This document shows positions 34,795 through 45,400 of a stretch of 64,000 bases of DNA, in pieces. The stretch lies in assembly GCA_964418885.1 (NCBI GenBank), contig CAYQNW010000008.1, positions 1 to 64,000 of the forward strand, in the 5' to 3' direction. Numbering within the stretch: the stretch's first letter is position 1; each line of letters begins with the position of its first letter. Origin of the DNA: BMS3ABIN03 sp964418885 (GTDB lineage Bacteria > Bacteroidota > Ignavibacteria > Ignavibacteriales > Ignavibacteriaceae). The notes beneath the pieces are model-generated. The model made no database searches. It was not told the origin of the DNA and saw only the letters and a list, made by a program, of their open reading frames with translations. The position numbers and the translations under genes were made by a program.

Positions 34795-35258
34795 TATGGC
34801 TCTACAACTGCGGAAGGCGGAATGTATTTTATCTTATCCACATTCAAAGTGTATAACGAAACGGGATCATAGTAATGACCATCTTTTTCACGCGGGTAAC
34901 GATTATAACGCTCAATAAAATTATAATCACGTGTAAAACGATCGAAGAACATTAAAGTTCCCTGAACAACATTGGTTTCCTTAACGGATTGCAACAAAAA
35001 GCTCGAACAGGTTGGGGAAAAAGGACAGTTATCTCCATCAAGATCTGAAATAAAAAACCAGTAGGCATTAGCCAGAGTTTTTACAGCAAGTTCCGAAATG
35101 CTTCCTCCGTGATAAGAATAATCTTTATGTCTGGTACGATCTTTTTTTTCATAATTGATTTCAGTCTTTCCCCACTTAACCCAATCAGTTTGGGCCGTTG
35201 TAACTAACGTAAAAAGTGATACTATGATAAGAACTATTTTAAACAAATTTATTCTCAA
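34794..35258 (-). CDS. YidD-like protein with signal peptide
   Basis: 154 residues from a TTG start that overlaps the TGA of the upstream acyl-CoA dehydrogenase. A signal peptide (INLFKIVLIIVSLFTLVTTA) precedes a YidD-like core: NCPFSPTCSSFLLQSVKE, VVQGTLMFFDRFTRD and a terminal GHYYDPVSLY corresponding to YidD's GGxDPVP. Classical YidD is ~85 residues, cytoplasmic and membrane-associated, aiding insertion by YidC. Here the domain appears exported, and its C-terminal basic stretch is altered, so its job is probably different. Confidence 0.75.
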   Translation of the reverse strand: MRINLFKIVLIIVSLFTLVTTAQTDWVKWGKTEINYEKKDRTRHKDYSYHGGSISELAVKTLANAYWFFISDLDGDNCPFSPTCSSFLLQSVKETNVVQGTLMFFDRFTRDYNFIERYNRYPREKDGHYYDPVSLYTLNVDKIKYIPPSAVVEP

Positions 35259-36397
35259 TCTTTAAGTAACGAACGTGCAATTACAATTTTCTGAATTTCC
35301 GACGTGCCCTCATATATTTCCGTAATTTTTGCATCGCGTAAATATCTTTCAACTAAATATTCTCTTACATATCCGTAGCCACCATGAATCTGGATTGCGT
35401 CAAGCGCACATTCAACAGCTATTTTTGATGAGTATAATTTTGCCATTGCTGCTTCCTTAAAAAACGATTTACCGGCATCTTTTAAAGCAGCAGCTTTTAA
35501 TGTCAACAATTTAGCTGCATCAATTTTAACTGCCATATCTGAAATCATAAACTGTATTCCCTGGAAATTTGATATCGTCTGACCGAAGGCTTTTCTCTCG
35601 CGAGAGTATTTTATAGCAGCATCAAGAGATGCTTCCGCAATTCCTATAGCCTGAGAAGCAATCCCTATTCTGCCGCCGTTGAGTGTGTTCATTGCAAAGT
35701 TGAATCCCTTTCCTTCTTCCCAAACTAAATTCTCAACAGGCACTTTACAGTTTTCAAAAGTGAGCGAACAGGTATCGGAGCTTCTAATCCCAAGCTTATC
35801 TTCTTTAACTCCATGACCAAATCCTTCGGTTCCTTTCCCAATCAACAAAGTTGAAATCCCTTTATGACCTTTTTCTTTATCGGTTGTAACCATAACGAGA
35901 TAATAATCGGCAGATTTACCGTTGGATATCCAGTTCTTGATTCCATTTACTACATAAAAATCTCCATCTTTATCAGCAGTAGTTTTCTGTTTGGTAGCAT
36001 CACTACCCGCTTCCGGTTCGGAAAGAGCAAATGCACCCAGCTTTTCTCCCTGAGCTAAAGGAGTAAGATATTTTTTCTTGATATGATCAGAGCCATAGCT
36101 TTCTAATCCCCAGCAAACAAGAGAATTATTAACAGACATTATAACACCAACACTTGCATCTACTTTTGAAATTTCAATCATTGCAAGTACGTAACTAATA
36201 GTATCCAAGCCAGCGCCTCCGTAATCGGGTGACACCATCATTCCCATAAAGCCGAGCTCTCCAAGCTTTTTTACAATTTCAGTAGGAAATTCTGCATTCT
36301 TGTCTCTCTCAACAGAAGTTGGTGCTATCTCATTTTCTGCAAAGTCTTTAGCAGATTCCTGAATCATTTTTTGCTCTTCTGTAAAATCGAAATTCAT
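35255..36397 (-). CDS. Acyl-CoA dehydrogenase
   Basis: 380 residues, standard. It begins FDFTEEQKMIQESAKDFAEN, has the FAD/substrate blocks AFALSEPEAGSDA and GIKNWISNG, and ends with RDAKITEIYEGTSEIQKIVIAR, where the Glu of IYEGTSEIQ is the catalytic base. It is of the short/medium-chain (butyryl-CoA type) group. It catalyses the first step of beta-oxidation with electrons to ETF. No etf genes are in the window. A consensus promoter lies 72-102 bases upstream. Confidence 0.93.
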   Translation of the reverse strand: MNFDFTEEQKMIQESAKDFAENEIAPTSVERDKNAEFPTEIVKKLGELGFMGMMVSPDYGGAGLDTISYVLAMIEISKVDASVGVIMSVNNSLVCWGLESYGSDHIKKKYLTPLAQGEKLGAFALSEPEAGSDATKQKTTADKDGDFYVVNGIKNWISNGKSADYYLVMVTTDKEKGHKGISTLLIGKGTEGFGHGVKEDKLGIRSSDTCSLTFENCKVPVENLVWEEGKGFNFAMNTLNGGRIGIASQAIGIAEASLDAAIKYSRERKAFGQTISNFQGIQFMISDMAVKIDAAKLLTLKAAALKDAGKSFFKEAAMAKLYSSKIAVECALDAIQIHGGYGYVREYLVERYLRDAKITEIYEGTSEIQKIVIARSLLKD

Positions 36398-36468
36398 AAT
36401 TCTCCCTGTTTTTAAAGTTGGATTTAATATTTCAATTATTTATTCTTTGTATGTTTCTTTATTGTTCT

Positions 36469-36499
36469 TAAAAATAGCGGATTAAAAAATTTATAGCAA
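36469..36499 (-). promoter_or_regulatory. Promoter of acyl-CoA dehydrogenase gene
   Basis: TTG (36497-36499 minus strand), 20 bases, then TATTTTTA (36469-36476) matches TTG-N20-TAnnTTT(G/A). It leaves a ~65-base leader and would drive the dehydrogenase, YidD-like protein and its two partners. Confidence 0.5.
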
Positions 36500-36571
36500 T
36501 GCAGCTATAATGTTTCAATACGGGGCAGTAGATCAATTTTCTGAAATTATTCTAATTACTATATTTGTTAT

Positions 36572-37678
36572 ATGAATTCAGAGGCTAATGCAGGGAAGAG
36601 TAAGAAACCCGTCTTAAAAGGTTATACTCTAAAAGAATTAAAGGAATATTTTACTACAATAGGAGAGAAAAGATTCAGGGGCGAACAGGTATTTAACTGG
36701 TTATACCGTCACCTGATTGATTCTTATGACGAGATGGAGAACGTTCCCAAGGTGCTTCGTCAACAGTTAAATGAAACCACAGGAGTTATCAACAGGCTGA
36801 AATTAATCTCTACTATTTCATCACCGCAAACCGGAACCACGAAATATTTATCGGAAACTCTGGACGGTTATAAGATCGAATCGGTAATTATCCCCGATGA
36901 AAAACGAACAACTCTATGCGTTTCCACACAAGTTGGTTGTCCGCTCGATTGTAAATTTTGTGCTACCGGATTAATGGGTTATAAAAAGAATCTTACCGCT
37001 GGTGAAATATTTGATCAATTTAAAATTGCTTCCAAAGAATATAAAGAAGACAGCATCAAGAATATAGTTTTTATGGGGATGGGCGAACCACTTTTAAACT
37101 ATGATGCAACTGTAAAATCTCTTGAAATTTTTGGTGAAGAACTTACGACGCAATTGCGAATGAGACGAGTTACTGTTTCAACCGCCGGAATTGCACCAAA
37201 AATTATGGAGCTTGCTGACACAGGCTTAAGAGTTAAGCTGGCATTTTCACTTCATTCATGTTTTGAAGATGTTCGTTCCCGGATAATGCCGATAAACGAT
37301 AAGTATCCGTTAAGGGATAATCTTCATGCGATAAGATATTTCACAAAGAAAACTCACTCACGTGTTACTTTCGAGTATGTTATGATAAGTGGTGTAAACG
37401 ACCGTGAAGAAGATTTTAAAGAGCTTGTGAAGCTTTGCAAATCGTTGCCATGTAAAATAAATGTCATTCCTTTCAATTCGCTTGAACATATGAATCCTAC
37501 TGGAATCTCAGCAGAACTTCAACCTTCTCCTTATGAAAGAACCGAAGCATTTGTACAGGCACTCAGGGATCAGAATATAACCGTTACGGTAAGATATACG
37601 CAGGGGGAAGACATAGCTGCTGCATGCGGACAGCTTGCAATTACGGAGGAAAATAAGACATACTCCTCCGTGAAATGA
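36572..37678 (+). CDS. rlmN: 23S rRNA/tRNA adenine-C2 methyltransferase RlmN
   Basis: 368 residues of radical-SAM type: CPLDCKFCATG binds the cluster, GMGEPLLN is the SAM region, and the second methyl-carrying Cys is in the C-terminal AAACGQL. It methylates A2503 of 23S rRNA and A37 of some tRNAs. The start ATG lacks a ribosome site; a TATATTTG lies only five bases upstream, so a leaderless message is possible but unproven because the -33 TTG is missing. Overlaps the next gene by four bases. Confidence 0.95.
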   Translation: MNSEANAGKSKKPVLKGYTLKELKEYFTTIGEKRFRGEQVFNWLYRHLIDSYDEMENVPKVLRQQLNETTGVINRLKLISTISSPQTGTTKYLSETLDGYKIESVIIPDEKRTTLCVSTQVGCPLDCKFCATGLMGYKKNLTAGEIFDQFKIASKEYKEDSIKNIVFMGMGEPLLNYDATVKSLEIFGEELTTQLRMRRVTVSTAGIAPKIMELADTGLRVKLAFSLHSCFEDVRSRIMPINDKYPLRDNLHAIRYFTKKTHSRVTFEYVMISGVNDREEDFKELVKLCKSLPCKINVIPFNSLEHMNPTGISAELQPSPYERTEAFVQALRDQNITVTVRYTQGEDIAAACGQLAITEENKTYSSVK

Positions 37679-38223
37679 AAAAACTTACTCATGACCAAAT
37701 CTCTCTAGACAGAAGCACGTTAGAAAATTTACACAAAGTAAAACGGCTTCCAGTCTATATCATACTGAACAGCATACGAAGTAATTACAATGTCGGTTCT
37801 ATTTTCAGAACATCCGACGGAGCAATGATTGAAAAGCTTTATCTTTGCGGCTATACGCCCTATCCTCCCAAAAAAGAAATTATAAAAACAGCGTTAGGGG
37901 CAACGGAAAGTGTAAACTGGGAATATGTTAAAGATCCGAAAGAAGTTGTACAAAAGCTGAAAATCGAAGGTATCAAAATCTGTGCACTTGAATTAACAGA
38001 TAGCAGCTTTCCTTATTATGAATTGGAAAAAGATATTTTTCCTTTAGCGCTGATAATTGGAAATGAAATAACAGGGGTTTCACAGGAACTACTTGACCTT
38101 TGTGATTTTTCAATAGAAATTCCCCAGTATGGAATTAAGCAATCTTTAAATGTAGCCGTCGCGTACGGTGTGGCTTTATTCGAATTAAGAAAGATGTACG
38201 ATAAATTAAGTGATAAAAATTAA
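37675..38223 (+). CDS. SpoU/TrmH family RNA 2'-O-methyltransferase
   Basis: 182 residues with the SPOUT knot motifs: NSIRSNYNVGSIFRTSDG (motif 1), ALIIGNEITGVS (motif 2) and IEIPQYGIKQSLNVAVAYGVALF (motif 3). It methylates a ribose in tRNA or rRNA; the target nucleotide is not predictable. Overlap with rlmN (four bases, ATGA) indicates coupled translation of two RNA methylases. Confidence 0.92.
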   Translation: MKKLTHDQISLDRSTLENLHKVKRLPVYIILNSIRSNYNVGSIFRTSDGAMIEKLYLCGYTPYPPKKEIIKTALGATESVNWEYVKDPKEVVQKLKIEGIKICALELTDSSFPYYELEKDIFPLALIIGNEITGVSQELLDLCDFSIEIPQYGIKQSLNVAVAYGVALFELRKMYDKLSDKN

Positions 38224-38231
38224 GGAGTTTT

Positions 38232-38855
38232 ATGAAAGCACTAAAACATCTGTTTGATAAAAACAAAGAATGGGCAAGCGATTTAAATAAAAAAGTTCCC
38301 GGTATATTCAAACAATTATCACATCAGCAAACTCCTGAATATTTATGGATTGGTTGCTCAGACAGCCGTGTTCCTGCAAACGAAATTGTCGGTTTAATGC
38401 CCGGTGAATTATTTGTTCACCGCAATGTTGCTAATCTTGTATTACACACAGACTTGAACTGTCTATCAGTAATACAGTTCGCTGTTGATGTGCTTAAGAT
38501 AAAACATATAATTGTATGTGGACATTATGGATGCGGCGGTGTAAAAGCTGTATTGGAAAATTCTCAGCTGGGATTGGTCAATAACTGGTTACGGTATATA
38601 CAGGATACACGTAAAAAATATAATAGCGAACTTTCATCAATTGAAGATAAAGATAAACTGTTCCATCGTTTGTGCGAATTAAATGTGAAAGAACAGGTAC
38701 TGAACGTATGCAATACAACTATTGTTCAGCATGCCTGGTTAAGCGAACAACCTTTAACTGTACACGGATGGATTTATGATATTTCGGATGGCTTGCTGCA
38801 GGATCTGGATGTTTGCATTTCATCCAATAATGAGTTGATGGAAAAGTTTAAATAG
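38232..38855 (+). CDS. can: Beta-class carbonic anhydrase
   Basis: 207 residues. Zinc ligands: Cys and Asp-Arg dyad in WIGCSDSRVPANEI, and His/Cys in IIVCGHYGCGGVKAVL. Typical bacterial Can length and layout (LFVHRNVANLV, VQFAVDVL-like core). It interconverts CO2 and bicarbonate. It is the third gene of the plus-strand rlmN operon, eight bases after the methylase. Confidence 0.95.
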   Translation: MKALKHLFDKNKEWASDLNKKVPGIFKQLSHQQTPEYLWIGCSDSRVPANEIVGLMPGELFVHRNVANLVLHTDLNCLSVIQFAVDVLKIKHIIVCGHYGCGGVKAVLENSQLGLVNNWLRYIQDTRKKYNSELSSIEDKDKLFHRLCELNVKEQVLNVCNTTIVQHAWLSEQPLTVHGWIYDISDGLLQDLDVCISSNNELMEKFK

Positions 38856-38882
38856 TTCTTTTGTTTGATTGTCGTTTTGGAT

Positions 38883-39539
38883 TTAAACCGCAGCAGTAAA
38901 AAACTCTTCCCCATTATCTTTAAGGTGGATAACAAGCAAATTTGCTCTTACCATCTTAACTAAAGTTCTTGATGCTCTTCTTTCGGACACGTTGACCAAG
39001 TTACTTAGTTCTTTAACGGAAATTTTTTCCTTTTTTGCCAAATACTCGAATACCGTTTTTTCCATAGTACCAATAAAATATTTTTTTAATGCTTTATTGC
39101 CGGCATTCGCTTTCATTATCCTTACCATTTCCTTGCTTGCTCTCATGCTTTTATCATTCACCCGTACCATTACAACGGCTTTGTTTATATCGAATTCTTT
39201 TTCGTAATCCTGTATTCTGTGAGGCTTGCTGGAAGATTCGGGAATTGTAACCGATACAATCTCTTTTCCCTTGTGAACAATAAAGTTCAGCTTATATTCG
39301 ATTTTGGGTTCGCAGTAATTTGTTGCGGCGTCTTTAATCATTTCAGCTTCTGATTTTTCACTTTCCACACCAATTATACTACCATCATCATCTACCCCCA
39401 TTAAAATGTAACCACCTTTGGTGTTTGCGAAGGCTATCATTTCCCTGGCAATTTTTTCCGGGGTCGTAAAATGTCTTTTAAATTCACAATGGATGTTTTC
39501 CCCCCCCTCAATTAAGTCAATAAGTTCTTTACGATTCAT
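38883..39539 (-). CDS. AlbA_2/Schlafen-like DNA-binding domain protein with winged-helix C-terminus
   Basis: 218 residues. The N-terminal AlbA_2 domain has GENIHCEFKRHFTTPEKIAREMIAFANTKGGYILMGVDDDG, a pattern of E-F-K and N-T-x-GG-x-I/L-x-G-V-D/x-D. The C-terminal ~70 residues (LAKKEKISVKELSNLVNVSERRASRTLVKM) look like a winged helix. Such proteins are putative regulators or nucleic-acid enzymes. It is convergent with can and otherwise solitary. No ATPase motif is present despite the family's common mis-annotation as ATP-binding. Confidence 0.85.
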   Translation of the reverse strand: MNRKELIDLIEGGENIHCEFKRHFTTPEKIAREMIAFANTKGGYILMGVDDDGSIIGVESEKSEAEMIKDAATNYCEPKIEYKLNFIVHKGKEIVSVTIPESSSKPHRIQDYEKEFDINKAVVMVRVNDKSMRASKEMVRIMKANAGNKALKKYFIGTMEKTVFEYLAKKEKISVKELSNLVNVSERRASRTLVKMVRANLLVIHLKDNGEEFFTAAV

Positions 39540-39624
39540 GTCATTTAACAGAATAAATAGTGCAGAATATTATTCTTAAAAATAAAATGATACCGGTTAC
39601 CAAGACAAATAAATTAACGTAATG

Positions 39625-42030
39625 CTATTTTCTTTTTCTCGGATTCCAAAGCGGCTCTTTAACGGTGGATAATGGTTTAGTATGTTCCTTTTCAGTTTTG
39701 TCTTTAGGGATATTTTGTTCACTTTCATGATTTTGCATGGAAACCTGAACTGTGTCCGACTGTGTAATTTCCGGTTTTGTTTGTGAAATCTGAGTCAGGG
39801 AATCGACACTTAATGAATCGGTTGATGCAACATTCAAAGCATTTAATGAATCCTGTATTGCAGTTTGAATTCTTTTCTGTTCCTGATTATATGTAGATAA
39901 TTTTCCAGCCACTTCGGTTACATAAACAGATGTAGGATAGTGTGAAACCAGCGTATCATAAACTGCAACTGCAGAATCGATGTCCGACATAATATTTTCA
40001 AGTATCCAGCCCGAAGCATATAAAGACTTGGCTGAGTACTGTGATTTAGGATGGGATTCATATATTTCATAAAATTTCTTAAGAGCATCGATATACTTAT
40101 ACTCGTTCAGGATACTTTCCGCATTATCATATTCTATTTCAACCGAATCGTAGTTTAAATCTACATACGGCTTACCGAGTTTATTGGCTGCAGCATTAAC
40201 AATTGTTTCATTGCGGTAATTTTCATAAATAATATTAAACAAACTGTCTGCTGTCTCATTATCATTCACAGTTAAATAATAACTTCCAAGAGCGTACAAT
40301 GTACTTGCACGATATCTTGTATCCGTATAGTTGTTCAGGATATCTTCATAATACCATTTTGCCGAATCGGGCATATTGATTTCCGTAAGAAACAGATTCC
40401 CGAGTTCGAGCTCATCTTTGGCAAGCAAAACCTTTAATGAATCATCTGGCAAAGGTGACTTTAATGGAGGATTGTTTTTAAACTTTAATGTGTCTGGCAA
40501 TTGGCTTGCCAACTGATTTCGCAGATTTCTTTGTTGATTCTGAAGAAGTACATTCTGGTTACTGGGCTTTTGAAAACCTGTTGAAGTGAACAGGCTGTCG
40601 AATCGGTTTAAGATAATTGAGTCTTGCGCCAGTTTTGTTCTTATCTTTGTAAATAACGTATCCTTTACAAATGTACTGTCGTATACAAACAAGGTATCGA
40701 TAGCACGTATAGTATCAGCGAAAGCTCCTGTAGTATCTTTTTTATTCAAAAGTGAATCGAGACCGGACCAGATTTCCTGCAATTCTTTTACTTTTCTTAA
40801 TTCACTTTGTATTGCAAGAGAATCTTCTACATAAGCAATTGAGTCTTTTACGAATTCATCAGGATTCTGACTATAAAACAACGCCTTGTCATATTTTGCT
40901 ATGCTTTTGTCAAGACTGGTATAACGACTGAAAAGAACATTCTTATCCTTTGCTCCTTCAATATATTCCTGTGGGAGAGTGGACGTTGAAGATTTTTTAT
41001 AATACGCTGCCGCACTATCCAGATTAAGAAAATTATATTCATACAATTCACCAAGTTCATATTTAGCTGCGCCCGCACTGGTTGTGTTTCGGTAAGTTGT
41101 ATCGACTTCTGTGAATAAGTCAACAGCAAGTTGATAATTACCCAAAGCCCGGTTTGTTTTCGCAATTTCAAGCTGGATTTCCGCTAAGTTATCTGAATAT
41201 TTATCCTCACTGTACATATCATTAAAAACATCCAGTGCTTCTTCGTTTTTGCCATTTTCTCTTAAAGCTTTTCCGTAATTTAAACTTGCAGAATATTCAA
41301 GATCGAAATCCGGCGAAAAATTAAAAACATTACTGTAAGCAACTATCGCGTTTTCAACATCACCTATTTTCATATTCAATTTACCGATCTCAAACCAAAC
41401 CTTCGCCTTGATCACATCATCGTTAGATACTTTCATAAATTCGTTCGCCACTGCAATAGCATTTTCGTAATCTTCAGTCGATATCAGGTATACAATATCT
41501 TCAATAAAAGATTCACGGATAATATCGTCATCCCCCTTTTCAACGGCTTTTTTTCTTACATCTTCAAGAATAGCCAACCCATCATCAGAATTTTTCAATC
41601 TAATCTGGCTTTTGCCAGTCCACAAATCAGCTTCAAGTATCAGATCGCTTTCAGGGTAATTTGCTTTTAGTTCTTCGAACTTTCTAATGGCTTTTTGATA
41701 ATCCTTTTTATAGAAAAACGCCTTACCAAGTATCAATAAAGCGTCGTCTACATAAGCACTTTCCGAGTTGAATTGTAAAAGATTTGAACATTTTTCGATT
41801 ACCTTAACCAGGTCCGTTTGAGTGGATCCGCCATAAACGGGTTCTTTTGTAGAGAAGAGATCTTTTTGCTGCTGCTGAATCTGAAGTTCAACTTTTGAAA
41901 ACTGCTCTTTGATATTATAATAAAGGTTAAAATAGGTGGTAAAATCCTCCCATATTCCACAGCTGGGAAGAAGTAAAACAAACAGGACGAATAAAAAATA
42001 ATGTTTAAATTTTATACGAGAGGAAAACAT
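39625..42030 (-). CDS. Large TPR lipoprotein
   Basis: About 801 residues from the ATG at 42030; an upstream frame to 42057 adds an unlikely lead. Lipoprotein signal FKHYFLFVLFVLLLPSC. Most of the length is tetratricopeptide-type repeats (for example YKKDYQKAIRKFEELKANYP and SQYSAKSLYASGWILENIM), with long Asp/Ser/Asn-rich linkers and a charged basic tail. It is likely an outer-membrane-associated scaffold, as in many Bacteroidota cell-envelope proteins. It follows secA and glnB on the same strand and may be co-transcribed with them. Confidence 0.85.
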   Translation of the reverse strand: MFSSRIKFKHYFLFVLFVLLLPSCGIWEDFTTYFNLYYNIKEQFSKVELQIQQQQKDLFSTKEPVYGGSTQTDLVKVIEKCSNLLQFNSESAYVDDALLILGKAFFYKKDYQKAIRKFEELKANYPESDLILEADLWTGKSQIRLKNSDDGLAILEDVRKKAVEKGDDDIIRESFIEDIVYLISTEDYENAIAVANEFMKVSNDDVIKAKVWFEIGKLNMKIGDVENAIVAYSNVFNFSPDFDLEYSASLNYGKALRENGKNEEALDVFNDMYSEDKYSDNLAEIQLEIAKTNRALGNYQLAVDLFTEVDTTYRNTTSAGAAKYELGELYEYNFLNLDSAAAYYKKSSTSTLPQEYIEGAKDKNVLFSRYTSLDKSIAKYDKALFYSQNPDEFVKDSIAYVEDSLAIQSELRKVKELQEIWSGLDSLLNKKDTTGAFADTIRAIDTLFVYDSTFVKDTLFTKIRTKLAQDSIILNRFDSLFTSTGFQKPSNQNVLLQNQQRNLRNQLASQLPDTLKFKNNPPLKSPLPDDSLKVLLAKDELELGNLFLTEINMPDSAKWYYEDILNNYTDTRYRASTLYALGSYYLTVNDNETADSLFNIIYENYRNETIVNAAANKLGKPYVDLNYDSVEIEYDNAESILNEYKYIDALKKFYEIYESHPKSQYSAKSLYASGWILENIMSDIDSAVAVYDTLVSHYPTSVYVTEVAGKLSTYNQEQKRIQTAIQDSLNALNVASTDSLSVDSLTQISQTKPEITQSDTVQVSMQNHESEQNIPKDKTEKEHTKPLSTVKEPLWNPRKRK

Positions 42031-42078
42031 GATAAACCAACCTATTAAAGAATACAAAAAAGAAAAAGGTAATAAAGT

Positions 42079-42426
42079 TTACAATGCGTGCTCACCTGCT
42101 TCTTCGGTTCTTATCCTTATCACTTCGGTGATATCGGAGATAAATATTTTTCCGTCTCCAACTTGCCCCGTTTTAGCTGCTTTAAGAATTGCATCCACAA
42201 CTCTATCGAGAATAGAACTTTTGACAACAATTTCTACTTTAATTTTCGGAACAAACTCAATTTGGTATTCACTTCCGCGGTAAGTTTCCGTGTGTCCCTT
42301 TTGTCGACCGTAACCTCTTACTTCAGAAATGGTTAATCCATGCACACCTTCTTCGGCAATAGCTTCTTTAACATCCTCTAATTTGAATGGTCTGATTATA
42401 GCTTCAATCTTTTTTAAAGAGGACAT
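42079..42426 (-). CDS. glnB: P-II nitrogen regulatory protein
   Basis: 115 residues from the ATG at 42426, which gives the usual MxxLKKIEAIIRPFKLEDVKEAI start and stands two bases past the secA stop; the earlier GTG would overlap secA. The T-loop YRGSEYQIEFVPK has the uridylylatable Tyr (~54), and the C-terminal signature DGKIFISDITEVIRIRTEE is complete. It signals 2-oxoglutarate/ATP status. glnE, a regulatory target, is 4 kb away on the other strand. Confidence 0.95.
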   Translation of the reverse strand: MSSLKKIEAIIRPFKLEDVKEAIAEEGVHGLTISEVRGYGRQKGHTETYRGSEYQIEFVPKIKVEIVVKSSILDRVVDAILKAAKTGQVGDGKIFISDITEVIRIRTEEAGEHAL

Positions 42427-42428
42427 AT

Positions 42429-45400
42429 TTACTTTCCGTGACAATGTTTATATTTTTTACCACTTCCGCAGGGACAGGGATCATTCCGTCCGACTTTTTC
42501 TCCAACTTTAACAGGTTGAGCCTTTCCACCTCTTGATGCCTGTGCCTGAGTCTGAGCTCCACGACTTGCTTTATAACCCAGGTTAATAGCACTCTGCTTA
42601 CTTTCTGTTACCCTTCCGGCTGCCTGTCTTCTTCTCTGCTGAACTTCATCAGGTGCTTGCGGGAAAAACTTAAATGCGAACGAAACAACTTCGGTTCTTA
42701 TTTGTTCCAGTAGATCCATAAATAACTTAAAGGCTTCACCTTTGTATTCGACAAGTGGATCTTTCTGTCCATATGCCCGTAACCCGATTCCTTCTTTTAG
42801 ATCATCCATTTCCCGCAAATGTTCTTTCCACTTATGATCTATAACGCTCAGCATTGCAAATCTTTCAAGTCTTGCCATTAACTCGGAACCAAGCATTTCT
42901 TCTTTTCTCTTATAGAATTCCTTACAGGCTGTTATTATTTTTTCTACTAATCCTTCTTTACCAAGGCTCTCAAATTCTTCTGCTTCAAACTTAACTTCAA
43001 CCAGCAGACTATGCATGATTTCTTCACGCATGGCATCAGCGGCATAGTTGTCATAATGTTTATCGACAATGTCACGGATGTAATCTTCAAGCAATTCAAA
43101 AATTTCGGATTTTAATCTTTCACCCTGTAAAGCCCTGTTTCTTCTTGAATAGATTACTTCTCTTTGCTGATTCATCGTGTCATCATATTCAAGAAGTCTT
43201 TTTCTTATAGCGAAGTTATTCTCTTCAACTTTTTTCTGTGCACGTTCAACAGATCTTGTTATCATCGGGTGCTGAATAACTTCTCCCTCCTTAATTCCAA
43301 TTCTTTCCATTACGGAAGAAATTCTATCGCTCCCGAACAATCTCATTAAATCATCTTCAAGGGAGAGAAAAAATTTAGATGTTCCGGGGTCACCCTGTCT
43401 TCCTGAACGTCCTCTTAACTGCCTGTCTATTCTCCTTGAATCATGTCTTTCCGTTCCAAGAATAAATAAACCACCTTTTTCAACCACACCCGAACCCAGC
43501 TTAATATCTGTACCACGACCTGCCATGTTTGTTGCAATTGTAACTGCTCCAATTTCACCAGCATGCGCAACAATTTCCGCTTCACGTTGATGCTGCTTAG
43601 CATTCAAAACATTATGAGCAATACCCTTCCGCTTCAGCATACGGCTTAGAGTTTCAGAAACATCAACGGATGTCGTACCAACAAGCACCGGTCTGCCTTC
43701 TCTTTTCAATTCCTCTATCTCATCTATAACGGCATTGTACTTTTCTCTTTTAGTTTTATAAACTGCATCGTCCTGATCATCACGGTCAATAGGTTTGTTT
43801 GTTGGAATTACAACGACTGCAAGATTATAAATTTCGAAGAATTCACTTTCTTCCGTTTCCGCAGTACCTGTCATACCCGCAAGCTTGTTATACATACGGA
43901 AGTAATTTTGAAGTGTAATTGTTGCAAGCGTTTGAGAATCTCTTTGTACTTTAACACTTTCCTTTGCTTCAATTGCCTGGTGGAGACCATCGCTATATCT
44001 TCTTCCGGGAAGCACCCTACCGGTAAACTCATCGACTATTGCTATTTTACCGTCTTCGGTAATAACATACTCAACATCTTTTTCAAAAAGTGTGTAAGCT
44101 TTTAGAAGCTGGTGTAAGGTATGAATTCGGTCGCTGGCAGTGGAATACTTGTTATAAAGCTCATCTTTTTTACGAACCTTTTCTTCATCAGTAAGATTGG
44201 GATCGTTTTCAAACTTGCTTATTTCCGTACCAAGATCAGGCAGAACGAAATAATCTTTTCCTTCTACGCTGCCTTTCGCAAGCTCTTCCCGCCCTTTATC
44301 AGTAAGCTCAATCGTGTTATTTTTTTCATCGATAACAAAATACAATTCATCATCAATTATGTACATATTTTTTGCCTTCTCACGAAGGAATTCCATTTCG
44401 GTTGAATCCATCAATCTTTTATTTGACGGCTCGCTTAAAATTTTCGCGAGACGATTACTTTTCGGCAATCCCCGGTAGGCTCTGAAAATATGTACTCCTG
44501 CTTCCGAAGATTTTGTACCGTCATCACTAAGAAGCTTTTCCGCTTCCTGAAGCATTGATGCCACTAAGTTTTTTTGTTTCCTGTAAAGATTTTCAATCCG
44601 CGGTTTCATTTCACCAAACATCTGATCATCTGTATCAACAGGGCCGGAAATAATTAACGGTGTCCGGGCTTCATCGATCAAAACAGAATCGACCTCATCC
44701 ACGATTGCATAATTATGTTCTCTTTGAACCTGATGTTCTTTTTCGACTGACATATTATCACGCAAGTAATCAAAACCGAATTCATTGTTAGTTCCGTAAG
44801 TGATATCGCAGGCATATTGTTCCTGTCTCTGTTCGGAATTCATCGTGTTAATGATACATCCAACAGTGAGACCATGAAACTTGTAAATTTCCCCCATCCA
44901 TTCGCTGTCACGTTTTGCTAAATAATCATTCACGGTAATTAGATGAGTTCCTCTTCCGGTAAGCGCGTTCAAGTAAAGAGGCATTGTTGCTACCAGAGTT
45001 TTACCTTCCCCGGTTGCCATCTCAGCTATTTTACCTTCATGAAGGACAACTGCACCAATCAACTGCACATCATAAGGAACCATCTCCCAGGTAGCTTTAT
45101 TTCCTGCTACATTCCAGCTTTTACCAACCAGCCTTACACAGGTTGATTTTACGACTGCAAAAGCTTCTGGCAGCAGTTGATCAAGTATATCCTCATACTC
45201 TTCATCAAGCTGATCAGAAAGTTTATCTATGTCATCATAAACAGCCTGGCGGTCGAAGTCTTCATCAGACTGTAGCTTCTCTTTTAATTCTTCGAGCTTG
45301 TCTCTTGTTTCTTGTGTAAATTCCTTAATTTTCTGCTTGAATTCTGCTGTTTTTTCACGCAACTGATCATCGGTTAGGTCTTTAATTTTATCATATTCTG

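Noticed and set aside
36560..36567. TATATTTG box giving a leaderless rlmN message
   Set aside because: The box fits but no TTG stands 19-21 bases upstream, so it is not listed as a promoter.
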